Origin: Kushneria phyllosphaerae | GTDB taxonomy: Bacteria; Pseudomonadota; Gammaproteobacteria; Pseudomonadales; Halomonadaceae | Reading direction: 5' to 3' | DNA length: 64,000 bases | Assembly (NCBI RefSeq): GCF_900312995.1 | Contig: NZ_ONZI01000002.1 | Span: forward strand, 62,001 to 126,000 | Shown here: positions 37,343 to 46,590 of the stretch, in pieces | Numbering within the stretch: position 1 is the stretch's first letter | Layout of the letters: every line of letters starts with the position of its first letter | Translations under genes and position numbers: made by a program | The notes under the pieces: model-generated | What the model saw: only the letters and a program-made list of their open reading frames with translations | What the model was told of the DNA's origin: nothing | The model's database searches: none

Positions 37343-37655
37343 TACCTGCCCGTTCGCCTTGACGACGCGCCTGCACGCTCTCGATCTTGTCTGACAGGCT
37401 CTGTTCACGATCCGTTCGCGTACCAATCCGCATGGAGGTCGTGATTCGGGGCGCCCCCATCTCATGCACGACCTCGTGACAGCGCCTGACCACCTCAAAT
37501 ACCGCCGCCCACTCCCCTTCGATGTTGGTGCCATAGGCATGCATCTGATGCGACAGCCCTGCCTGCTCAATGACCTCCTGACAAGCCGAGACATAAGCAC
37601 CGACCGACACCCCCACGCCCAATGGCACCACACATAGATCAACCATGACCTTCAT
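37317..37655 (-). CDS. MTH1187-family thiamine-binding-type protein
   Basis: A 112-residue member of the DUF77/MTH1187 family, small cytoplasmic proteins forming ferredoxin-like tetramers and shown in some members to bind thiamine. Recognisable pieces are VDLCVVPLGVGVSVGAYVSACQEVIEQ and the mid-protein YGTNIEGEWAAVFEVVRRCHEVVHEMG. The ATG at 37655 is preceded by AGGAGAG; a Met six codons upstream is discounted. A possible promoter (TTCACG-N16-TATACG on the minus strand) lies about 40 bases ahead. Its 3' end overlaps the converging lipoprotein gene. Confidence 0.8.
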   Translation of the reverse strand: MKVMVDLCVVPLGVGVSVGAYVSACQEVIEQAGLSHQMHAYGTNIEGEWAAVFEVVRRCHEVVHEMGAPRITTSMRIGTRTDREQSLSDKIESVQARRQGERAGISDSEGSV

Positions 37656-38078
37656 GACGCTCTCTCCTGACAAGGCTTGGCAATATGGATTTTGCGTATA
37701 AAACCGACTAAAAAATCGTGAATGACGGCCTGGATTTTAAAGCTCCGGACCAGAAAAGCATCTCGAGGCGGCCCTGGTCTCTGGTGTATGACCCGCCCAC
37801 GGTAGCGGGAAGCCTCGTGGGAATAATGCACCGCACCATGACCAGAGGGGAATGGCATCCCCGGTAACCTCTTCAATAATTTTTCCGCCCTGCCAGCCCC
37901 TCTTTCGCAAACGCTCGAACGGTCGTTTCGATGCCACGCGTCAGGCGTTTTCCAGCCTCATCCGTGAGCGCTGCGTATCTGCGGTAGCCGTAGCGGCGCC
38001 GCGATGGCATTATTTCCCGAGTGTGATCCGTATGCCCATCCATTGTGGACCGTCAACCCGACGAGGTAGTCATTGAAG
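37656..38078. other. Gene-free stretch between divergent genes
   Basis: About 420 bases without a credible ORF. It should hold the promoter of the thiamine-binding-type gene (minus; possible -35/-10 at 37695-37722) and that of the aminotransferase (plus; no clear boxes seen). No repeat or RNA structure was recognised. Confidence 0.4.
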
Positions 38079-39269
38079 ATGTTCGAGCGTATCGAGCGAG
38101 TTCCCGGGGACGCCATCCTCGGCCTGATCGAAGCCTATCAGCAGGATTCCAATCCCCAAAAGGTTGATCTTGGAGTTGGTGTCTATCGTGATGACCAGGG
38201 CCGCACGCCGGTACTTGCGACGGTCAAGAAGGCAGAAGAGCAGCTTTGTCAAAACGAGGCCACCAAAAGCTACATTGGCTCTCATGGCGATTCACGCTAT
38301 ACCGAGGCGGTCACCAGGATGGTGGTGGGTGAAGACTCTGCCACATTGAAAGCCGGGCGCATCAGCACGACCCAGACACCGGGAGGCACCGGTGCCCTGC
38401 GTCTGGCCGCCGACTTTTTGAAGGCGCATCTGCCAAACCGCGCCATCTGGCTGAGTGACCCGACCTGGCCCAATCATCCGGCCATCTTTGACGCCGCGGG
38501 CATCGAGGTCAAACGCTACCCCTACGTCAACGCCGATAATCGTCTGGACTTCGAGGCCATGCTGGCCGCCCTGAAGGAAGTCCCCGAAGGCGACATCGTG
38601 TTGCTGCATGCCTGCTGTCATAACCCGACCGGCTTTGACCTGTCCGAGGATCAGTGGCATGAGATCCTTGAAGTGGTTAAATCACGCGGGCTGCTGCCGC
38701 TGATCGACTTTGCCTACCAGGGCTTTGGTGACGGGCTCGATCAGGACGCCTTCGGCGTACGCCTGTTTGTCGAAGCCCTCGACGAAATGCTGATCACCAC
38801 CTCGTGCTCAAAAAACTTCGGTCTCTATCGTGAGCGTACAGGGTCGCTGATGGTGCTGGCCGCCGATTCAGAGCAGATGCAGAACGTGCGCACCCAGGTC
38901 GCCATTGCTGCACGCGAGAACTACTCCACGCCACCCTCTCACGGCGCCGCCGTAGTGGCTGAAATCCTGAGCTCGCAGACACTGACCGAGCAGTGGAAGC
39001 AGGAACTTGCCGACATGCGCGGGCGCATCAACGGCCTGCGCAGTGACTTTGTGGCAGCCTTTCGCCCGCACGGCCTTGAAGAGCGCTTTGCCTTCATTGC
39101 CGAGCAGCGTGGCATGTTCTCCTACACCGGCCTGAGTCAGGAACAGGTCAAGCGACTGCGCGATGAGTTCAGTATCTATATGGTCGGTTCCGGGCGTGCC
39201 AACATCGCGGGACTTTCCGAAGAGTCACTGGACTATGTGGCTCGTGCCATCGCCACGGTCGTCAAATAA
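38079..39269 (+). CDS. tyrB: Aromatic/aspartate aminotransferase
   Basis: PLP-dependent class I aminotransferase of the AspC/TyrB group, 396 residues. It starts MFERIERVPGDAILGLIEAYQQD; the PLP-binding Lys is in TTSCSKNFGLYRER, and the phosphate/carboxylate-binding motifs GGTGALR, HACCHNPTGFD and VGSGRANIAG are intact. Whether aspartate or aromatic amino acids are preferred cannot be settled by reading the sequence; the symbol is by likeness. The ATG follows GAGG; the TTG six bases earlier is discounted. A bidirectional terminator follows. Confidence 0.85.
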   Translation: MFERIERVPGDAILGLIEAYQQDSNPQKVDLGVGVYRDDQGRTPVLATVKKAEEQLCQNEATKSYIGSHGDSRYTEAVTRMVVGEDSATLKAGRISTTQTPGGTGALRLAADFLKAHLPNRAIWLSDPTWPNHPAIFDAAGIEVKRYPYVNADNRLDFEAMLAALKEVPEGDIVLLHACCHNPTGFDLSEDQWHEILEVVKSRGLLPLIDFAYQGFGDGLDQDAFGVRLFVEALDEMLITTSCSKNFGLYRERTGSLMVLAADSEQMQNVRTQVAIAARENYSTPPSHGAAVVAEILSSQTLTEQWKQELADMRGRINGLRSDFVAAFRPHGLEERFAFIAEQRGMFSYTGLSQEQVKRLRDEFSIYMVGSGRANIAGLSEESLDYVARAIATVVK

Positions 39270-39286
39270 CGATTCGGTGTCAGCAC

Positions 39287-39318
39287 AAAAAAGCGAGCCT
39301 GAAGGCTCGCTTTTTTTA
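39287..39318. terminator. Bidirectional intrinsic terminator
   Basis: AAAAAAGCGAGCC and GGCTCGCTTTTTTT arms with a four-base loop, with A- and T-runs on both flanks, between the aminotransferase and the EF-hand lipoprotein genes. Confidence 0.93.
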
Positions 39319-39328
39319 TCTGCATACC

Positions 39329-39892
39329 TCAGGGAGAGGCTGAATCCCCGGAATTGTCTGCCGGTGCAGCAGGCTCAACCGGCGCCTGCTCCTCGGAAGC
39401 CCCCGACACCCCCCATGCCGCTGCCGAAGGCGCACTCGAAGGTGCACTCAATGTAGCAGGAGTCGAAGACGTGTTTGAACGCTGCCACGTCTGGGAAGGC
39501 GACTCTGGCGGCAAATGCCAGGCCGAAGACACGGCCTGCTCCGAAGTCTTTCCTTCCGAACCCTGCGCCAGGGCATGAAGCCGCTGCGAAATGGCAGGAT
39601 CATCAAGACGCCGGCGAAATTCCTGACGTGAAATCTGGCCGTCACCGTTTTTATCCAGCGTGTTCCAGTGATCTCCCAGCCCCAGACGCTCCAGATCAAG
39701 CGCGCTGAGACCACTACGCGCATCGGTATTGGCCTGATCAAAGAGCGCATCGACATTTAAACCATCATCGGATGACGTGCCTGCCTGTGCAGCATCGCTG
39801 TGCTGTGTCGAGTGCTGCGCGCACCCGGCCAGCGTTGCCACGATAACAAGCCCTGACAGCCTGTCACGATATCTTGTTGGCCCACTGCGCAT
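39329..39892 (-). CDS. EF-hand lipoprotein
   Basis: A 187-residue exported protein with a lipobox LAGC near residue 24 and one canonical calcium-binding EF-hand, DKNGDGQISRQEF (about 79-91). The rest of the protein is a low-complexity tail rich in Ser, Ala, Pro and Thr. A single EF-hand usually binds calcium as a dimer or with a degenerate partner (an upstream DLERLGLGDHW may be one). The ATG at 39892 follows GGAG; an in-frame Met six codons upstream is discounted. It is transcribed in the same direction as the MATE gene, 65 bases downstream of it. Confidence 0.7.
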   Translation of the reverse strand: MRSGPTRYRDRLSGLVIVATLAGCAQHSTQHSDAAQAGTSSDDGLNVDALFDQANTDARSGLSALDLERLGLGDHWNTLDKNGDGQISRQEFRRRLDDPAISQRLHALAQGSEGKTSEQAVSSAWHLPPESPSQTWQRSNTSSTPATLSAPSSAPSAAAWGVSGASEEQAPVEPAAPADNSGDSASP

Positions 39893-39956
39893 AAAACGTC
39901 TCCGAACCATCAGTCATGAAAGAGTACTAATACTATAAACGCAACACTGCCACTCT

Positions 39957-41327
39957 TCACGAAAGACGTTCATGCTGCTGGCTGGAGATCATGTCACCCG
40001 ACTCGCGGCCCTTGTCACCCAGTATGCGACGATAGCTCCACCAGGCCAGTACGCCGGCCAGCACGTTGCCAATGGCTGCACCAATACCCAACCCCATGAA
40101 TCCCCCGAGCCAGGCGCCGAGACTCAGGCAGGGCAAATAGCAGACAAAAAGCCGCATGAAGGAAACCGTGACGGCACGGCGTGGCCAGCCAAGCGCATTG
40201 CACGCCGATACCACCAGCATGCATATCCCTAAAAAGGCGTAGCTTGGCAGCATGAAATGCAAAAGCATGGCCAGCATACTTCTCACTTCCTCATTGCCCG
40301 CCAGCAGTCCTGCCAACGGCATAGCTGCGGCACTGAGCACAATGCCAAGCACCAGCTGCCAGACCAGCACCACTCGTGCGGCCAGATTCATCAGTGCGCG
40401 AATTTCCTGCCAGTGCCCTGCCCCAAAACTGCGGCCAAGCCAGGGGGGCAGAGACATGGTCAACCCCAGAACCACCAGAATGACAAAGGTTTCCAGACGC
40501 GCAGCCAGCCCCCAGGCCGCGACAGCCGCCTCGCCAAGCCTTGCCACGATACCGGTCGCTGCCAGCGCCGACACCGCCGGCAGCAGCTGCGACGCCATGG
40601 CCGGTAACGCAATGCTCATAAAACGCGTAAGCGAGACACCGGCTTCCTGACGAAGGCCGGAAGCGCTGAGCCAGTCACGCCGGGAAAGGCTTTTTGCCAG
40701 CACCAGAAGACCAATGACAAAGGCAATCAGGGTTGCCCATGCCGCACCCGCCAGACCCCAGCCCTTGAAAGGCCCCACGCCGAAGATCAGTACAGGGTCC
40801 AGCACAAGGTTGATCAGACTGGTCAGCACCATCATGCGACCGGGGAGACGCGTTTCCCCGTGAGCGCGAAAGAGGCTATAACCCAGATACAGCAGCGCCC
40901 CGATCCAGCTGGCCAGCAGCCATGGCCCCCAGTACTGATGGATCAGCACCATGGTGGCTTCATTGGCCCCCAGCAGGCGGAAAATGATCGGCTCCAAAAG
41001 CCAGAGCACCACCAGCAGCAACAACATGGCAGCACTGCCGCCCAGCAGTACAAGACTGCCCAGCCGCCGAGCGCGGGCCGGCTCATCCGCCCCCAGCGCG
41101 CGGGAGATCAAGGCTGCAATGGCAATGCCAAAGCCAACCTGTACCCCAATGATGACCGTCGCTACCGGAAACGTGAACGACTGTGCCGCCAGTGGCTGGG
41201 TGCCCAGGCGCGCAATAAAAATACTATCAATCAGATTGAAGCCCAGAAGCGCCATCACGCCCACAGCCATCGGCAGTGTCTGGTGCCACAGGGTTTTACC
41301 CATTTCTCGGGTTTGAGGCGATGCCAC
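39957..41327 (-). CDS. MATE-family multidrug/cation exporter
   Basis: A 456-residue integral membrane antiporter with 12 spans. Two homologous halves are visible; the first has TLPMAVGVMALLGFNLIDSIFIARLGTQPLAAQSF, typical of the MATE N-lobe, and the second has PAMASQLLPAVSALAATGIVARLGEAAVAAW. The start is a GTG at 41327 preceded by GGAGG with four bases between; an internal ATG at 41303 lacks a ribosome site. Exports cationic drugs, dyes or metabolites by sodium or proton exchange; the substrate is not predictable. Confidence 0.88.
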   Translation of the reverse strand: MASPQTREMGKTLWHQTLPMAVGVMALLGFNLIDSIFIARLGTQPLAAQSFTFPVATVIIGVQVGFGIAIAALISRALGADEPARARRLGSLVLLGGSAAMLLLLVVLWLLEPIIFRLLGANEATMVLIHQYWGPWLLASWIGALLYLGYSLFRAHGETRLPGRMMVLTSLINLVLDPVLIFGVGPFKGWGLAGAAWATLIAFVIGLLVLAKSLSRRDWLSASGLRQEAGVSLTRFMSIALPAMASQLLPAVSALAATGIVARLGEAAVAAWGLAARLETFVILVVLGLTMSLPPWLGRSFGAGHWQEIRALMNLAARVVLVWQLVLGIVLSAAAMPLAGLLAGNEEVRSMLAMLLHFMLPSYAFLGICMLVVSACNALGWPRRAVTVSFMRLFVCYLPCLSLGAWLGGFMGLGIGAAIGNVLAGVLAWWSYRRILGDKGRESGDMISSQQHERLS

Positions 41328-41385
41328 AGCACCTCCAGAGTTGATGGGATGAAAGGGAATGCGGCGCGCAGTCTAACCTTATGCA

Positions 41386-41413
41386 CAAAAAAAAGCAGGC
41401 AATGCCTGCTTTC
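41386..41413 (-). terminator. Intrinsic terminator of the PPC-like protein gene
   Basis: On the minus strand, AGCAGGC and GCCTGCT arms with a three-base loop are followed by TTTTTTTT. Confidence 0.88.
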
Positions 41414-41461
41414 CCGGACCGTCGTTTTCTGGCGGCGTACGGGCCGGCAGAGGCCTTCGGT

Positions 41462-41932
41462 TTACATCGAGGTAAGGATCTCGTAGCTGCTGTCCGAGCT
41501 TGAGGGGCTCTGGGTGGTGTGACCATCCACTACCAGCGTGTACTGCCCGGCCGTCAGGTTGCTGTCGATGTTGAAGTTGCCCTGTGCATCGCTGGCGCTG
41601 CTGGCCACGACCTGACCCTGCTGATCAAGCACCATGGCATTCAGACGATAGGCCGTATTGTGCGCCCCTGCCGGATGACGGCTGACCAGCTGAACCTGAC
41701 CGCCATTCTCGACATTGAACTGGAAACGATGCGGGGCCCCCTGAGCCGTATAATAGGTGCCGGTCAGTCCCTCGGCAGTGGCGACCGCGGAACGCGACAG
41801 CGTACTGCTGCTGGTGTTGAGCGTCTCACCATTGTTGGCCTTCATGAACTGGCTTTCAACAGTGGAGGCCATGGATTGCTGTGCCATCAGCGTGGTCAGT
41901 GAAAGCGCAGCGATCAGAAGTGTGCGTGTCAT
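41462..41932 (-). CDS. Exported pre-peptidase-C-like protein
   Basis: A 156-residue product with signal peptide (1-22, cleavage after SMA) and a beta-rich C-terminal domain resembling the pre-peptidase C-terminal (PPC) fold: TGTYYTAQGAPHRFQFNVENGGQVQLV followed by LDQQGQVVASSASDAQGNFNI and LTAGQYTLVVDG, the usual ending of such domains. PPC domains accompany secreted proteases and adhesins; here the domain stands alone. It is divergent from a LysR gene with an inverted repeat in the gap. A terminator closes the gene. Confidence 0.7.
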   Translation of the reverse strand: MTRTLLIAALSLTTLMAQQSMASTVESQFMKANNGETLNTSSSTLSRSAVATAEGLTGTYYTAQGAPHRFQFNVENGGQVQLVSRHPAGAHNTAYRLNAMVLDQQGQVVASSASDAQGNFNIDSNLTAGQYTLVVDGHTTQSPSSSDSSYEILTSM

Positions 41933-42046
41933 GTCATGTCCCTTTTCAGTGTGGTATATCTCGGACTTGTTTTGTCAGCGCCCGTGCCGATAGATATATT
42001 TTCCGCCTGAAAGCACTTCTGATCGATGCACCCTATAACAACTTCA

Positions 42047-42065
42047 TGTTGCCAAAAATGCAACA
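42047..42065. promoter_or_regulatory. LysR-type inverted repeat in the divergent gap
   Basis: TGTTGC-N7-GCAACA, perfect six-base arms, with the T-N11-A core (T42050, A42062). It ends 26 bases before the LysR start and lies between it and the divergent secreted-protein gene, the usual place for a LysR operator. Confidence 0.55.
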
Positions 42066-42091
42066 TTCGAGCCGGGAGAGCGTAAGCAGTC

Positions 42092-43048
42092 ATGGATCTG
42101 TCCAGCCGTCTTTTACTCCTTGCCGAAGTGGTTGAGGCCGGAAGCTTTACGCGTGCCGCTGACCTGCGCCACGTTGACCGTTCGGTGATTTCACGCCAGA
42201 TCCGACAGCTGGAAAAGGAACTGGAGGTGCGACTTTTCAACCGCTCGACCCGTGTGGTGCATCTCACGGATGTCGGGCGGGAAATCTATCACCGCGCCCT
42301 GCGCCTGCGCACCGCCCTTGAAGATGCCCGGCACGTGGCGGAGGCCTATCAAAGCGAACCGCGAGGCGTTTTACGCATCAATGCGCCAACGGATTTTGGT
42401 CGGCGGTATGTTGGCCCGGCGCTCGGCCTTTTCATGAGACGCTTTAACGATATGCACGTTGAGCTACAGCTCGATAACGCCTACGTCGATGTGATCGCCG
42501 GCGGTTATGATCTGGTCATTCGCATCAGCGAGCCGCAGGACTCATCGCTCATTGCCCGCCCGCTGGCCAACAATCATCGGGTCATCTGCGCCAGCCCCGA
42601 GTTCATTCAACGACACGGCCTGCCGGAAAGTGTCGAGGAGTTGCTGCGATTACCGGCCGTCACCTACTCACGCGACGATCTGACGCTGGACTATCTCCAT
42701 TACTACAACGAGCACAACACGATCGTTCGCGGCGCATTCAACTCACACTTTCGAACCAATGAGCCTGAGGTCATGGTCAGAGCCATGCTGGTGGGGCTGT
42801 GTTATGGAGTGATGTCGGCCTTCATGCTGGAAGACGCCTTTCGCGATGGCAAACTGTTTCCCATTCTGCCTGAGCTACGACTGGCACCGAGCCCCGATAT
42901 TTATATGGTTTATCCCCATCGCGAATTTCTCTCGCTCAAGACCCGACGCTTTATCGAGTGCCTGCAGGAAGTCGTGGGAGAGCCGCCGATATGGGAGCGC
43001 AACATGCCACGCATCGGCATGCTGCAGGGCTATGACCCGATGGCCTGA
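42092..43048 (+). CDS. LysR-family transcriptional regulator
   Basis: A 318-residue regulator with an N-terminal helix-turn-helix (LLAEVVEAGSFTRAADLRHVDRSVISRQIRQLEKELEVRLF) and a co-inducer domain (PRGVLRINAPTDFGRRYVGPALGLFM). The DNA-recognition helix RSVISRQIRQLE is like that of the CrgA group. Its divergent neighbour is the exported PPC-like protein, and a T-N11-A inverted repeat lies between them, so it may control that gene and itself. The inducer is unknown. It converges with metZ downstream. Confidence 0.88.
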   Translation: MDLSSRLLLLAEVVEAGSFTRAADLRHVDRSVISRQIRQLEKELEVRLFNRSTRVVHLTDVGREIYHRALRLRTALEDARHVAEAYQSEPRGVLRINAPTDFGRRYVGPALGLFMRRFNDMHVELQLDNAYVDVIAGGYDLVIRISEPQDSSLIARPLANNHRVICASPEFIQRHGLPESVEELLRLPAVTYSRDDLTLDYLHYYNEHNTIVRGAFNSHFRTNEPEVMVRAMLVGLCYGVMSAFMLEDAFRDGKLFPILPELRLAPSPDIYMVYPHREFLSLKTRRFIECLQEVVGEPPIWERNMPRIGMLQGYDPMA

Positions 43049-43109
43049 GAACAGATCCATCAGCGCCTCGGCAAGCGCCTGAGGCCCTGATGGGTGAACA
43101 AGCCCTGAA

Positions 43110-44303
43110 TTAAAGGGCGTCGAGTCCGCGGGCCAGATCCTTTTTGATGTCCTCGAGATGTTCAAGGCCCACTGCAATCCGGATCAAGCCTTCCGTAATG
43201 CCCGCCGTGGCCCGCTGTTCATCGCTGAGGCGCCCGTGCGTCGTGGTGGCGGGATGGGTGATGGTGGTCTTGAGATCGCCCAGATTGCCGGTAATCGACA
43301 AGAGCCTTGTGGCGTCAATCACCGACCAGGCGCTTTCACGTCCGCCTTTCACCTCCACGCCCAGCACGGCGCCGAAGCCGCTTTGCTGACGTGCGGCCAG
43401 CGCATGCTGGGGATGGGACGTCAGGCCACTGTAGTGCACCCGTTCCACACCGGGATGCGCCTCGAGCCATTTCGCCAGTGCCAGCGCATTGTCACAGTGC
43501 GCGCGCATGCGCAGTCCCAGCGTTTCCAGGCCCTTGGTAAAAATCCAGGCATTGAAGGGGCTCATGCTCGGGCCACAGGTACGTACCACCCCGTGCACTT
43601 CCTTGACCAGATCGGCGCGACCGGCCACGGCGCCGCCGATGGCACGACCCTGCCCATCGAGATACTTGGTCGCCGAATGAATGATCAGATCGGCCCCATG
43701 CTCGATCGGGCGCAAAAGCGCCGGCGTGCAAAAGCAGTTATCGATGGCAAGCCAGGCGCCGTGGTCATGGGCAATATCGGCCAGCGCGCGAATATCGGCA
43801 ATCTCGGACAAGGGGTTGGAAGGCGTCTCGGCAAACAGCAGTTTCGTACGCGGCGTCATGGCCGCCTTCCAGCTCTCCAGGTCGGAAAGCTCCACGAAAT
43901 GGGTCACCACTCCAAACTTGCCAAAATATTTGGCAAACAGGCTGACCGTGGAGCCAAAAAGCGCTCGCGAGGCGACGATCTCGTCACCGGCTTCCAGCAG
44001 TCCGAGCACGGTCGACATGATAGCGGCCATGCCCGATGACGTGGCCACACAGGCCTCGGCCCCTTCCATTGCTGCAAGCCGGGCTTCAAAGGTCTGCACG
44101 CTGGGGTTGGTAAAGCGCGAATAGACATTGCCCGGCTCCTCGCCCGAGAACTTGCGCGCGGCTTCAGCGGCGCTTTCATAGACAAAGCTTGAAGTGGGAA
44201 AGATCGGCTCACTGTGTTCCTGCTCATGGGTGCGCTGATGGCCGGCACGAATGGCCAGCGTATCTGGATGCAGATGGTCGCTCTGAGCGTCTTTTTCAAA
44301 CAT
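43110..44303 (-). CDS. metZ: O-succinylhomoserine sulfhydrylase
   Basis: PLP enzyme that makes homocysteine directly from O-succinylhomoserine and sulfide, the direct sulfhydrylation route to methionine. The 397-residue product is a Cys/Met-metabolism family member with the PLP-binding Lys in HSATKYLDGQGRAIGG, NPSVQTFEARLAAMEG, and ETPSNPLSEIADI. The C-terminal SITGNLGDLKTTITHPATTTH is typical. It lies next to purF, as in Pseudomonas. MetZ and the related MetB/MetC share these motifs; the neighbourhood favours MetZ. Confidence 0.93.
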   Translation of the reverse strand: MFEKDAQSDHLHPDTLAIRAGHQRTHEQEHSEPIFPTSSFVYESAAEAARKFSGEEPGNVYSRFTNPSVQTFEARLAAMEGAEACVATSSGMAAIMSTVLGLLEAGDEIVASRALFGSTVSLFAKYFGKFGVVTHFVELSDLESWKAAMTPRTKLLFAETPSNPLSEIADIRALADIAHDHGAWLAIDNCFCTPALLRPIEHGADLIIHSATKYLDGQGRAIGGAVAGRADLVKEVHGVVRTCGPSMSPFNAWIFTKGLETLGLRMRAHCDNALALAKWLEAHPGVERVHYSGLTSHPQHALAARQQSGFGAVLGVEVKGGRESAWSVIDATRLLSITGNLGDLKTTITHPATTTHGRLSDEQRATAGITEGLIRIAVGLEHLEDIKKDLARGLDAL

Positions 44304-44384
44304 GGTGGCTTCCTTGAATGGTCGAAGACCGTGACATCATTTAAAAATGCCCGGGGCAGCTTCGCCCGTCATCGTCATGAACAA

Positions 44385-44411
44385 AATGACCGGGCGCATG
44401 GCCCGGTCATT
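44385..44411 (-). terminator. Terminator of purF
   Basis: Perfect 11-base arms AATGACCGGGC and GCCCGGTCATT with a five-base loop; TTTTGTTC follows on the minus strand, between the purF stop and the metZ promoter region. Confidence 0.8.
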
Positions 44412-44458
44412 CAATGAATACCCTTTAGCGACACCTTACCCTGCCGCGACCGTGGGGA

Positions 44459-45976
44459 TCAGTCAACTTCCTCGACATCGTTGTGCAGATCCACCTGCGC
44501 ATGGCCACCGCTGGACTGCTGCTTGGCAGCGTCACTACGAGAGATTTCAAGCCGGGCCAGATAATCCGGATCGATATCACCGGTCACATAGCAGCCATCA
44601 AAGACCGAACAGTCAAACTCCTCAAGGTCCGGATTGATCTCTCTGACCGCTTCCTTGAGATCGTCCAGGTCCTGATAGATCAACCGATCGGCGCCGATCA
44701 TCTCGGCCACATCATCGCTCGTGCGGTCAAAGGCAATCAGCTCCATGGCCACGGGCATATCGATGCCGTAGACATTAGGATAGCGCACTGCAGGTGCAGC
44801 GGAAGCAAAGTAGACGTTTTTGGCGCCGGCTTCGCGAGCCATCTGAATGATTTCATTACAGGTGGTACCGCGGACGATGGAGTCGTCCACCAGCAGAACA
44901 TTCTTGCCGGAAAACTCGATATCGATGGCATTGAGCTTTTGACGCACCGACTTCTGACGCTGGGTTTGCCCAGGCATGATGAAGGTGCGCCCGATATAGC
45001 GGTTTTTCATGAAGCCTTCGCGATACGCCACGTTCAGATGCAGCGCCAGCTCCAGGGCCGCCGTGCGACTGGTATCGGGAATGGGGATCACGACATCGAT
45101 ATCCTGCTCGGGCCAGTCACGCTTGATCTTCTCGGCAAGCTTTTGCCCCATGCGCATGCGCGTGGCGTAGACATTGGCCCCATCAATAATCGAATCCGGG
45201 CGGGACAGATAGACATACTCGAAAATGCAGGGCGTGAGCCGCGCTTTTTCAACGCATTGCTGTGTATGCAGGTTGCGCGCCATATCGATGTAGAGCGCCT
45301 CACCAGGTGCCAGATCGCGGATCAGCTCAAAGCCTGCCACATCCAGCGCCACGGATTCAGAGGCAATCATGTACTCCGGCCCTTCCGGCGTATCACGCCG
45401 ACCAAAGACTACCGGACGAATGCCATGGGGATCACGAAAGGCGACCAGCCCCTTGCCGTTAATGATCGACACTGCTGCATAGCCGCCCTTGCAGCGACGA
45501 TGCACCCGGCGAATGGCATCAAAAATGTCCTCGGCTTCCAGCTGATGTCCCTGCTTGCCAAGCTCGTGGGCAAAGACATTGAGCAGGACCTCGGAATCCG
45601 AACTGGTATTGATGTGGCGCAGGTCGGCATTGAACAGTTCGGCCACGAGCTGCTCGGAATTGGTCAGATTGCCGTTGTGGACCAGCGCGATCCCATAGGG
45701 TGAGTTGACATAAAAGGGCTGGGACTCCGACTCGCTGGCAGAGCCGGCGGTCGGATAGCGCACATGACCGATGCCGATATTGCCCTTGAGTCTTTGCATA
45801 TGACGCGTATGAAAGACGTCGCGCACCAGACCATTGCTCTTGCGCAGCAAAAAGCGCCCGTTGTCCCAGGTCATCATGCCGGCAGCGTCCTGGCCCCGGT
45901 GCTGTTGCACCGTCAGCGCATCATAAACTGCCTGGTTTACCATCGAGTTGGCCATCAGGCCCACGATACCGCACAT
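44459..45976 (-). CDS. purF: Amidophosphoribosyltransferase
   Basis: First step of de novo purine synthesis: transfers the glutamine amide to PRPP. The 505-residue product starts MCGIVGLM, so Cys2 becomes the N-terminal nucleophile after Met removal. The glutaminase half shows [18 protein letters not shown] and LVHNGNLTN; the phosphoribosyltransferase half shows the PRPP loop [14 protein letters not shown]. It is the end of the cvpA-purF run, and a terminator follows. The expected PurR operator was not searched for in detail. Confidence 0.97.
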   Translation of the reverse strand: MCGIVGLMANSMVNQAVYDALTVQQHRGQDAAGMMTWDNGRFLLRKSNGLVRDVFHTRHMQRLKGNIGIGHVRYPTAGSASESESQPFYVNSPYGIALVHNGNLTNSEQLVAELFNADLRHINTSSDSEVLLNVFAHELGKQGHQLEAEDIFDAIRRVHRRCKGGYAAVSIINGKGLVAFRDPHGIRPVVFGRRDTPEGPEYMIASESVALDVAGFELIRDLAPGEALYIDMARNLHTQQCVEKARLTPCIFEYVYLSRPDSIIDGANVYATRMRMGQKLAEKIKRDWPEQDIDVVIPIPDTSRTAALELALHLNVAYREGFMKNRYIGRTFIMPGQTQRQKSVRQKLNAIDIEFSGKNVLLVDDSIVRGTTCNEIIQMAREAGAKNVYFASAAPAVRYPNVYGIDMPVAMELIAFDRTSDDVAEMIGADRLIYQDLDDLKEAVREINPDLEEFDCSVFDGCYVTGDIDPDYLARLEISRSDAAKQQSSGGHAQVDLHNDVEEVD

Positions 45977-46035
45977 GCGTTACATCCTCGCTGTCGGTGA
46001 TTGCCGGTGTATTGCCGGCCGTACTGATCGCTTGA

Positions 46036-46590
46036 TCATTGCGACATCTGCCGTGGCAGACGCCCTTGCAGTTCACGAGCGCGCTGCGATGCTTCATCCA
46101 TGAGGGACTGATCCCTGTCGAGCTGCTGATACTGGCGAATGGCCAGATCACGCCCCTGCTCGACCCAGGGTAAAAAGGTCGACTGCTGCCAGTCGTCGGT
46201 CTGGCTCAATGGGGTCAATCCGACCACGGCCACGATCACCACAAGGACAAAGCCACCTCGCAGCAGGCCGAATCCGGCGCCCATCAAACGATTGAAAAAC
46301 CCCATGCCTACCCATTCAATCATGGCGTGCAGCAGTCTGATCACCATGTTGGCCAGCAGCAGCACGACAAATACCACCAGCACAAACCCGACCACCAATC
46401 GAATTTGCTGACTGTCGATATAGTCGGCAAAAAGACCGGCGGCAGGTTCTGCCAGGGCCCGCGCCGTCAGCAGCGCGGCAATCCACGCGGCCAGCCCCAG
46501 CCCTTCGCGAATGAAGCCACGCGCAAAACCTGACAGGACAGAAAATCCCAGAATGATGACAAACGCCCAGTCAATCCAGGTCCAGCTCAC
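46036..46590 (-). CDS. cvpA: CvpA family membrane protein
   Basis: A 184-residue inner-membrane protein with four hydrophobic spans (starting WIDWAFVIILGFSVLSGFARGFIREGLGLAAW, with the typical CvpA opening). It is needed for colicin V production and envelope stability in E. coli. It is always found directly before purF in gammaproteobacteria, as here. Its start overlaps the end of the SPOR-domain gene by four bases. A polar C-terminal tail (YQQLDRDQSLMDEASQRARE) follows the last span. Confidence 0.93.
   Translation of the reverse strand: MSWTWIDWAFVIILGFSVLSGFARGFIREGLGLAAWIAALLTARALAEPAAGLFADYIDSQQIRLVVGFVLVVFVVLLLANMVIRLLHAMIEWVGMGFFNRLMGAGFGLLRGGFVLVVIVAVVGLTPLSQTDDWQQSTFLPWVEQGRDLAIRQYQQLDRDQSLMDEASQRARELQGRLPRQMSQ

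Noticed and set aside
44483..45703. Long open frame of about 400 codons antisense to purF
   Set aside because: It mirrors the codon structure of purF; the product is compositionally odd and has no ribosome site or recognisable domain.
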